Shown in pieces: positions 58,650 to 64,000 of a stretch of DNA of 64,000 bases; within the stretch, counting starts at the first letter, position 1; the number at the start of each line of letters is the position of its first letter. Source of the stretch: a virus; IMG/VR virus record IMGVR_UViG_3300047994_000617, positions 1-64,000 of that record; one strand, written 5' to 3'. A model generated the notes under the pieces. It did no database searches. It saw nothing but the letters and a program-made list of their open reading frames with translations, and had not been told where the DNA came from. Made by a program: the position numbers and the translations under genes.

Positions 58650-59558
58650 GTGGCAACGGTGCCCCAGGCGCTCGCCTCGCCGACGTCGATCACGTGGAAA
58701 CACGTCGATCCGGATCTCGGCGCCCAGGTCAAGGCGGCGCTCGCGCTGCGCTCGAGGCCGGGCGCTGACCCACGCGAGGCGTTCCGGAAGATGAGCAGCT
58801 CAGAGCGCGTGCGCTTCCTGCGCGCCCTCTCGATCGGGACGCTGCTCGCCATCGAGGACAGCCGCGTGGGCGGGATCCCTCCCCTCGGGGAGATGGACAC
58901 CGCGCTCACGCTGGGGCGCAAGCCCGTCCGAGCGGACCAGTTCGCGACGCCCGGTCACCTCTACGCCGCGTCGATGCTGGCGCGGGCGCCGATGATGATC
59001 GGCGATCCGGGCAAGCACATGGTCTACAGCGCGGAGACGCGCGAGGGTGACCCCGCTGCCCTCGACACCAAGGGCCCCTCGGCGGAGACCGGAGGAGGCA
59101 CGGACACGGGCCTCGCCCCGATCTTGGTCGGGGTGGCCATCGTGGCGACCACGGGCGTGCTCGGCATCGCCATCTGCTACTGCGGCCAGCTCGCCGCCGA
59201 GGTCGTCGATCGCAAGCTGGCGGACGACGCGCTGACCGCGCGCATGGTGATGACCCAGGCATCGGCCTCGGATCTGGTCATGGCGCACACGGCCCGCGAG
59301 CAGGCCGCGGGCGGCGCCCCGATCCCGTACGACGCGGGGGAGCTGAAGGTGCTCGACATGCTCGGCGGCGCGTACGTCGCGCTGGCGAAGAGAGACAGGA
59401 GCCCGATCCCCAACCCCTTCGCCGGTGCGGTGAAGAGCGCGGGGCGGGCCGTAGAGAACGCTGCGAGCGGCGTGGGCTTCGGCCTGGTCGTCGCGCTGGC
59501 AGCCGCGGGGGCCCTCTACGCCGCATCGCGCGCGGAGGCCGCTCCAGCAGAGCACTGA
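58650..59558 (+). CDS. Integral membrane protein of the virion-like unit
   Basis: A 302-residue protein with GTG start. Hydrophobic segments LAPILVGVAIVATTGVLGIA (about 150-172) and GFGLVVALAAAGALYAAS (about 278-295) are probable membrane helices. It follows the giant protein by two bases. Membrane proteins are unusual among tailed-phage virion genes, so this gene supports a membrane-containing particle. No family recognised. Confidence 0.7.
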   Translation: MATVPQALASPTSITWKHVDPDLGAQVKAALALRSRPGADPREAFRKMSSSERVRFLRALSIGTLLAIEDSRVGGIPPLGEMDTALTLGRKPVRADQFATPGHLYAASMLARAPMMIGDPGKHMVYSAETREGDPAALDTKGPSAETGGGTDTGLAPILVGVAIVATTGVLGIAICYCGQLAAEVVDRKLADDALTARMVMTQASASDLVMAHTAREQAAGGAPIPYDAGELKVLDMLGGAYVALAKRDRSPIPNPFAGAVKSAGRAVENAASGVGFGLVVALAAAGALYAASRAEAAPAEH

Positions 59559-59618
59559 TTTTCGGCCGCGCCGAGCGGAAGCAGGCGCGCGCCCCAGGAC
59601 AACGAAGGAGACGGTGAG

Positions 59619-60209
59619 ATGACGACTCAAGCAGCGGGAGCGGGTGTGATCACGGTGGACGAGAAGGAGTACGCGTCCGGCGTCCGAGCGAAGGCGAAGC
59701 TCGAGGAGCTGAAGCTCGCCGGGAACACCGAAGAGGGTATGGGCCTCATCAAGGGCGGGAAGTACGGCGCCGGCGTGCTCAAGATCGCGGGCGGCTGGGG
59801 CCCCCTGATCACGGCGGCGCTCGCGGGCGGAGCGATCTTCGCCCTGTCCGAGATGAAGTCCGTCAAGGGCATCCAGTTCTTCAAGGACCACTGGTACGCG
59901 AGGGGCATCGCCGGCCTCTTGCTCGCCGCGTTCTTGTGGAAGAAGGGCTATCAAGTGTGGGCCGCGGCCCTCGCCTCCACCGCGCTCGGCCTGATGTACG
60001 CCGACCACGAGAACCGCCAGGGCGCGCCCCCGAAGGAGGCCAGCGGCCCGGAGGACCCGGACGCCGGGTACTGGATCGGCGGCGCGTGGTACCCGCGGCG
60101 CCACTGGGACGACCCGCGGCTCGTCGAGCGCTACCGCCTGGAGGAGCTGCTCCCCGCGCGGCGCGCGGCCGAGGCGCGGGCGGAGCGCCTCTACGAGGTC
60201 GGGGTCTAG
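59619..60209 (+). CDS. Small integral membrane protein
   Basis: A 196-residue protein with a strong GAAGGAG ribosome-binding site. About three hydrophobic segments: LITAALAGGAIFALSEM, GIAGLLLAAFLW, WAAALASTALGLMYA, followed by a hydrophilic tail with YWIGGAWYPRRHW. Second membrane protein in a row before the candidate capsid gene. Confidence 0.7.
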   Translation: MTTQAAGAGVITVDEKEYASGVRAKAKLEELKLAGNTEEGMGLIKGGKYGAGVLKIAGGWGPLITAALAGGAIFALSEMKSVKGIQFFKDHWYARGIAGLLLAAFLWKKGYQVWAAALASTALGLMYADHENRQGAPPKEASGPEDPDAGYWIGGAWYPRRHWDDPRLVERYRLEELLPARRAAEARAERLYEVGV

Positions 60210-60231
60210 GCGCGGCGGCGAGGCCGTGAAC

Positions 60232-60268
60232 GCGCAGCCGCGGACCCGAGGGGTCCGCGGGGCTGCGC
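60232..60268 (+). terminator. Strong hairpin before the candidate capsid gene
   Basis: Sixteen base pairs (60232-60247 with 60251-60268) with a two-base bulge and a three-base loop. A stable hairpin without a T-run; it may partly terminate upstream transcription or protect the mRNA of the following gene. Confidence 0.6.
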
Positions 60269-60304
60269 TCCACAAGGATGAGACGAGGACGGGAGAGCAA
60301 GGAC

Positions 60305-61627
60305 ATGGACGCACAGCAGGTTCTCAGTGAAGTGAAGGGTAAGGTCTCCGCCGCCGCGGCGCGGGAGGCCGCCGGGATGGAGGCTGGCGAAGCGGCGGGT
60401 GACACCGCCGGCGTGGACACGGCCCTGGCCGAGGCCGGCGCGGCCGCGGAGGCGCCCGCCGTGATCGTGACGGCGCCGTCGATCGAAGCCGGCATCGAGC
60501 ACCTCAAGCGCGAGGGCGCCCTCAACGTGGAGACCCTGGTGGGCCTCACGCACCACGCGGCGCGGGTCCAGGGCAAACACAGCCATCGGCATGGCTTCCG
60601 CCAGGGCCTGAACCACCACCGCAGGGTCCGGGGAGCGTTCATGCGGCCCCACGACTTCCCGGTGCCGTACGGCCGGAGCGAGGACATGAAGGGGTTCCGG
60701 TACGACGTCATCCAGCGCTTCGCCGAGGGGAACGGCGGCAAGGTGGTGTCGCAGGCGGGCGAATACTACGGGACCTTCCAGACCGCCTTCACCGTTTCGT
60801 CCTTCGGCGGATCGAGCCCGACGAGCGGTCTCTTCTCGATCGTGGTCCCGCCCACGCCGGCGAGCAGCACCTACTACGTCAACCCCCCCGCCGACACCTG
60901 CTTCGACTTCAGCATCGGGGAGTCGGACCCGAACTGGTTCGGGGGGCCACACACGATGACCCTCGCGGACACGAACCTGCAATACCCCGGCCAGGGCCTC
61001 TACCAGAAGGAGGTCTTCATCATCGAGGCGTGGGAGGCCCGCTTCAAGGGGCTCCGGATTCAGTTCGACACCACGAAGATCCCGGGCTTCTCGGCCCTCC
61101 CGCTGCCCATCCAGGCCATGCTGCAGGGGCAGGCATGCATCTGGGATCGCGAGAACCTGGTGCTGCCCTCGGGCATCTTCAACAAGCTCACCGACGTCTG
61201 CGAGCTCGCGCAGGCGCTGGCGGAGGTCGCCAGCATCCAGCTCGAGTGGGTCAACCTCGGGCCCGGGTCGAACAACGTCGTCGCCACGAAGCCTCTCGGG
61301 CGCATGTGCGGCAACCCCTCGACCTACCGCCGGAGCGTCGTGGAAACGAGCGGCGGCGGTCTCGCGCTCGACCTCCCCCGCGGCTACATCTGGTGCCAGG
61401 ACGAGACGTTCCAGCCCAACGAGGACAGCGGCGGCAATGGCTTGCTCTACGGGCAGCTCCTCCTGAACGACAACGTGGACTGGCCGTTCCCGGCGCTCGC
61501 GTCGGTCTACGGGTCGGGCCCCATCGTGCCGACGGGGATCGCCCTGGAGTGGCAGTTCAAGGTCTACGGCACCGCGCTCCTGCCCTCGAAGGCGGACCGG
61601 CGCCTGAACGTCCAGCGCCGAAGCTAG
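60305..61627 (+). CDS. Candidate major capsid protein (unassigned family)
   Basis: A 440-residue protein starting at the ATG at 60305 with GGGAG upstream; ATG 60278 is possible. The first 100 residues are helical and charged, with a His-rich turn (HHAARVQGKHSHRHGFRQ). The remaining 340 are beta-rich with many aromatic and Pro residues (YYGTFQTAFTVSSFGG, VFIIEAWEARFKGLRIQFD, LALDLPRGYIWCQDE, WQFKVYGTALLPSK), typical of jelly-roll proteins. It is bracketed by strong hairpins, suggesting high expression, and does not look like HK97-fold capsids. The capsid identity is inference; a spike is the alternative. Confidence 0.5.
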   Translation: MDAQQVLSEVKGKVSAAAAREAAGMEAGEAAGDTAGVDTALAEAGAAAEAPAVIVTAPSIEAGIEHLKREGALNVETLVGLTHHAARVQGKHSHRHGFRQGLNHHRRVRGAFMRPHDFPVPYGRSEDMKGFRYDVIQRFAEGNGGKVVSQAGEYYGTFQTAFTVSSFGGSSPTSGLFSIVVPPTPASSTYYVNPPADTCFDFSIGESDPNWFGGPHTMTLADTNLQYPGQGLYQKEVFIIEAWEARFKGLRIQFDTTKIPGFSALPLPIQAMLQGQACIWDRENLVLPSGIFNKLTDVCELAQALAEVASIQLEWVNLGPGSNNVVATKPLGRMCGNPSTYRRSVVETSGGGLALDLPRGYIWCQDETFQPNEDSGGNGLLYGQLLLNDNVDWPFPALASVYGSGPIVPTGIALEWQFKVYGTALLPSKADRRLNVQRRS

Positions 61628-61643
61628 AGCGCCGGAGGAGCAA

Positions 61644-61669
61644 GCCCCGCGCCGGCGACGGCGCGGGGC
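61644..61669 (+). terminator. Hairpin after the candidate capsid gene
   Basis: GCCCCGCGCC pairs with GGCGCGGGGC around GGCGAC. It lies 17 bases after the preceding stop. Together with 60232-60268 it brackets the gene, as seen for highly expressed structural genes. Confidence 0.6.
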
Positions 61670-61703
61670 GCAGCGGCTCAACCTTTCGAGGAGTCGACCA
61701 AAA

Positions 61704-62288
61704 GTGCCCGTCCCGCTCCTCCCCGCCAACGTCAACGCCCAGAAGATCGATCCTCGGGAGCGCGATCCGAGGAAGAACGTGCTGGAGATCGCTCTCCCCT
61801 CGCCTGGCATCCGGCGGGCGTACATCGTCCTCCAGACCGGCACGATCACGGACGAGGAGTGGAATCGGATCTGGTGGACGCTTCAGGCCGACGTGATGCT
61901 TGCGGAGACCTTCGACGGCCTCGACCACATCTCCCTCCTGCCAGGCCTGCTGGAGATCGCGCCGCTCACGACCACCGTCGCTCACGTGGCCACGGCATAC
62001 TGGGTGGAGGGTTTGCCCGCGACGAGTATCCGCGTGCGCGTGTCGAGCTACGGAGAGCAGCCCTCGGGCTATGCGCAGGTCTACGGCTGGGGCGACACGA
62101 CCCCGCACGACAAGTCGGGGCTCTGGCCGGCGCCCTATGGGCACGTCCGTCAGCCGCGACGCATCGTCGCGCCACTGCCCGATCCCGAGCAGACCCTCGG
62201 CGAGACGTCGCTCGTCGATTTCCTCATGTTCACCGACCGGATCGGCGCGCCGCCGCGCGAACCGCAGGTGAAGCTGCACAAACGTTAA
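61704..62288 (+). CDS. Beta-rich virion-like protein
   Basis: A 194-residue protein with GTG start after GAGGAG. Alternating strands and Trp/Tyr-rich turns (RRAYIVLQTGTITDEEWNRI, SIRVRVSSYGEQPSGYAQVY). No known family. Placed between the candidate capsid gene and another small beta-rich gene, it may be a minor capsid or spike protein. Confidence 0.65.
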   Translation: MPVPLLPANVNAQKIDPRERDPRKNVLEIALPSPGIRRAYIVLQTGTITDEEWNRIWWTLQADVMLAETFDGLDHISLLPGLLEIAPLTTTVAHVATAYWVEGLPATSIRVRVSSYGEQPSGYAQVYGWGDTTPHDKSGLWPAPYGHVRQPRRIVAPLPDPEQTLGETSLVDFLMFTDRIGAPPREPQVKLHKR

Positions 62289-62313
62289 CGGCCCCAGGCC
62301 AAGGATTTTTGCC

Positions 62314-62757
62314 ATGTCCGCTGTTGCCCCCAGCCTCATCCTGCCCGTACAAGTCATCAGCCCCGTCCCGTGGACGGGGAACATGCAAGCCGTCGTCACC
62401 GTCAACTGCCTCGACGGCGATACCGGCCAGACGGCCTCCCGCGCGAGCGCCTGGATCCAAGTGCCACCGGGCATGATCCCCCAGCTCTCGCTCGGCCTCA
62501 GCGCGGAGACCGGTACCTTCGGGTGCTACCTCGAGACCTGCAACCAGGTCGTCGCCGGCGCCGCCGTCGACACCCCCCGCCCCATCGGCTACTTCAAGCA
62601 GACCCCCGGGGCCGCGCTGCCGACCTCCACGCCGATGTCGGGAGGCCAGCCCACCGACAACTGGGTCCGCGTCCAGAGTCAGGTCGGCAACGGCGGCAGC
62701 GTCGCATGGCTGGTGAGCGGTCGCTTCATCGCCGCGTCGTACGCGCAGCAGCTCTGA
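62314..62757 (+). CDS. Small beta-rich protein
   Basis: A 147-residue protein, rich in Val, Thr, Gly and Pro, e.g. LILPVQVISPVPWTGNMQAV, VVTVNCLDGDTGQTASRAS, GCYLETCNQVVAGAAVD. Looks like a single beta-sandwich domain. Probably structural; family unknown. Confidence 0.6.
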   Translation: MSAVAPSLILPVQVISPVPWTGNMQAVVTVNCLDGDTGQTASRASAWIQVPPGMIPQLSLGLSAETGTFGCYLETCNQVVAGAAVDTPRPIGYFKQTPGAALPTSTPMSGGQPTDNWVRVQSQVGNGGSVAWLVSGRFIAASYAQQL

Positions 62758-62769
62758 TCTCGAGGTCGA

Positions 62770-64000
62770 GTGGCCCTCTTGCTGATCCAGGCGGGGACTG
62801 GCGGCGCGCTCTGCGTCTACGCCAGCCCCTTGCCTGACGTCAGCCCGGGCCACCCGGACACCACCACCGCGCCCGGCATGCCCGGGCCGACCAAGGCCGC
62901 CCTCGGCCCCGTCCCCTGCATCGTCGGCGTCAACGCCCGGGGCTCCGAGACCCCGGAAGAGATCCTCGCCTTCGCCACGGCGAAGACGGGCCGGGAGCTC
63001 TGGTGGGGTGCGCTGATCGGCGTCTCCCGGGGCTGCCAGAGGGTCCGCGACCTGTGGATCGCCGGCGCTGGGGCCCTCGCCCTGGTCCTCATCGACGGCA
63101 TGGCTGGCGTGAAGCCGCCCACCGAGATGCAGAAGGGCTTCACCCAAACCATCGTCGCCCTCGCGCGGTCCGGCGCGATCCTTTTGGTCGTCAGCCACAC
63201 GTACATCGACCAGGGCAAGGCGATCACCTCGACCGCCGAGATGGCGCGGACCGCCACGGGGTGGTCGCTGCCCCCTCCGCCCGTCGGGGAGACCGTGCGC
63301 CGGGTCCAGATGCCCGCCGGCGAGACGCCAGCCCCTCCCGGCTGGCGCGGGGGCCTGGTGGTCTTCTCGACGGGCTCGGGCCCGGCCGATGGCGGCGCCC
63401 ACCGCGACCAGATGGGCAAGCTGCTCCCGCTCATCCTCGAGGATCGGGTGCGGCCCCTGGTGAGCCTGGCGGAGCGGCCCGAGGTGGTCGCCTCCGCGGT
63501 GCCGGCGAGCTCGCCGGAGCCGGAGGCCGAGACGGGGCCGTGGAGTCGCCTGGGCGCCTTGCCGGCGCATGGATCTACGGCTGCACCTACCGCTGCACCA
63601 ACCGCTGCACCAACCGCTGCACCAGGGCGCACGACCGCAGACGGGGCGCGGCGCTACCTCTTGATCGGCGACTCGTTCGCCCAGGGCTTCGGGCCGCCCC
63701 TCGCCGAGCTGGCCGGGAAGCGGCGCCTCGCCTTCCGGGGGGTCGGCATCAAGTCGACCACGATGGGCGACTGGCTCACGGGCGGGCGCGGGGCGGACCT
63801 CCGCGGCGCCGTCGAGGCCGCCGACCCAACGGTCACGATCGTGTCGCTCGGTGCGAACGACATGGCCGGAGGCGATGCAGCGGGCCGCCGGGCCGGGGAC
63901 GTTATCGACACCCTCCGCCGCAACGGCTCGGCCGCAGTGCTCTGGGTGGCGCCGCCGAAGATGCCCACCGAGAGCGCCCCCTTCCGCACCGCCCTCGCCG
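62770..64000 (+). CDS. SGNH/GDSL hydrolase, partial
   Basis: GTG start at 62770; the frame is open to the window end (410 codons). The first 250 residues form an alpha/beta domain (WWGALIGVSRGCQRVRDLWI, ALVLIDGMAG, ILLVVSHTYIDQGKA). A TAAP-repeat linker leads to a clear SGNH hydrolase start: LIGDSFAQGFG (block I Ser), GVGIKSTTM (block II Gly), and SLGANDMAGG (block III Asn). Block V with Asp and His lies beyond the window. Such enzymes remove acetyl or acyl groups, often from cell-surface glycans or peptidoglycan. Likely a virion or lysis function. Confidence 0.85.
   Translation, partial: MALLLIQAGTGGALCVYASPLPDVSPGHPDTTTAPGMPGPTKAALGPVPCIVGVNARGSETPEEILAFATAKTGRELWWGALIGVSRGCQRVRDLWIAGAGALALVLIDGMAGVKPPTEMQKGFTQTIVALARSGAILLVVSHTYIDQGKAITSTAEMARTATGWSLPPPPVGETVRRVQMPAGETPAPPGWRGGLVVFSTGSGPADGGAHRDQMGKLLPLILEDRVRPLVSLAERPEVVASAVPASSPEPEAETGPWSRLGALPAHGSTAAPTAAPTAAPTAAPGRTTADGARRYLLIGDSFAQGFGPPLAELAGKRRLAFRGVGIKSTTMGDWLTGGRGADLRGAVEAADPTVTIVSLGANDMAGGDAAGRRAGDVIDTLRRNGSAAVLWVAPPKMPTESAPFRTALA
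63579..63624 (+). repeat. 12-base tandem repeat (TAAP linker)
   Basis: About four near-identical units of ACCGCTGCACCA encode Thr-Ala-Ala-Pro, joining the N-terminal domain and the SGNH hydrolase. Unit number could vary without changing the frame. Confidence 0.85.

Noticed and set aside
53620-58656. 1,678-residue minus-strand open frame opposite the giant LysM gene
   Set aside because: High-GC codon bias leaves the antisense frame open. The plus strand has coherent LysM modules, repeats and a good start; the minus reading is Arg/Ala/Gly-rich without domains.

Overview
The window is very GC-rich, and almost every gene from about 1.8 kb to the right end is on the + strand. The genes are small and chained by 4-base ATGA/GTGA or 5-base TGATG overlaps. 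There are no rRNA, metabolic or core chromosomal genes. This is the layout of a large phage, phage-plasmid or similar mobile element of a high-GC bacterium (a myxobacterium or actinobacterium would fit, but the sequence does not settle it). No large terminase, portal, tail, DNA polymerase or primase gene was recognised, so the window is either part of a larger genome or belongs to an unusual virus type.

Layout. 1-1.63 kb: a leftward operon of three genes (nuclease-like, coiled protein, ribbon-helix-helix-like regulator) facing the rightward genes across a spacer with a perfect 13-base dyad. 1.8-5.9 kb: a cysteine-rich protein, a small protein with an internal lipobox, a C5 cytosine methyltransferase with about ten internal repeats, then a tRNA-like fold and a hairpin. 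5.9-23.5 kb: mostly small unknown, zinc-ribbon and membrane proteins, plus a PP2C phosphatase, DnaB helicase, a P-loop ATPase, a second C5 methyltransferase (frameshifted), a PadR-like regulator and a C39-like cysteine peptidase. 23.5-27.9 kb: a stretch whose genes lack proper stops; one frame stays open through it and ends in a truncated tyrosine recombinase. 27.9-45 kb: more small proteins, a CX5R phosphatase, cupin, D12 adenine methyltransferase, SF2 helicase, 5'-3' exonuclease, two ASCH-like paralogues, a winged-helix candidate replication protein with internal direct repeats, and a DnaC-like loader. 45.1-47.1 kb: an FtsK/HerA-type ATPase. 47.1-47.8 kb: a G-rich intergenic region. 47.8-64 kb: a module that looks like virion and cell-entry genes: an Ala/Pro-repeat protein, an EF-hand/transglutaminase protein, beta-rich proteins, a roughly 2,090-residue LysM protein with a glycine zipper, two membrane proteins, a 440-residue candidate capsid protein bracketed by strong hairpins, and an SGNH hydrolase cut by the window end.

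How it may work together. DnaB, the DnaC-like loader, the candidate Rep protein, the exonuclease and the SF2 helicase form a replication/recombination set. At least six proteins carry QxxLF-type sliding-clamp-binding motifs, suggesting they are tethered to a host clamp. Three methyltransferases probably protect the DNA. The right-hand module, with an FtsK-type ATPase, consecutive membrane proteins and a non-HK97-looking candidate capsid but no tail genes, raises the possibility of a tail-less, membrane-containing virus. That is inference only. Several apparent frameshifts sit at or near homopolymers and may be assembly errors.
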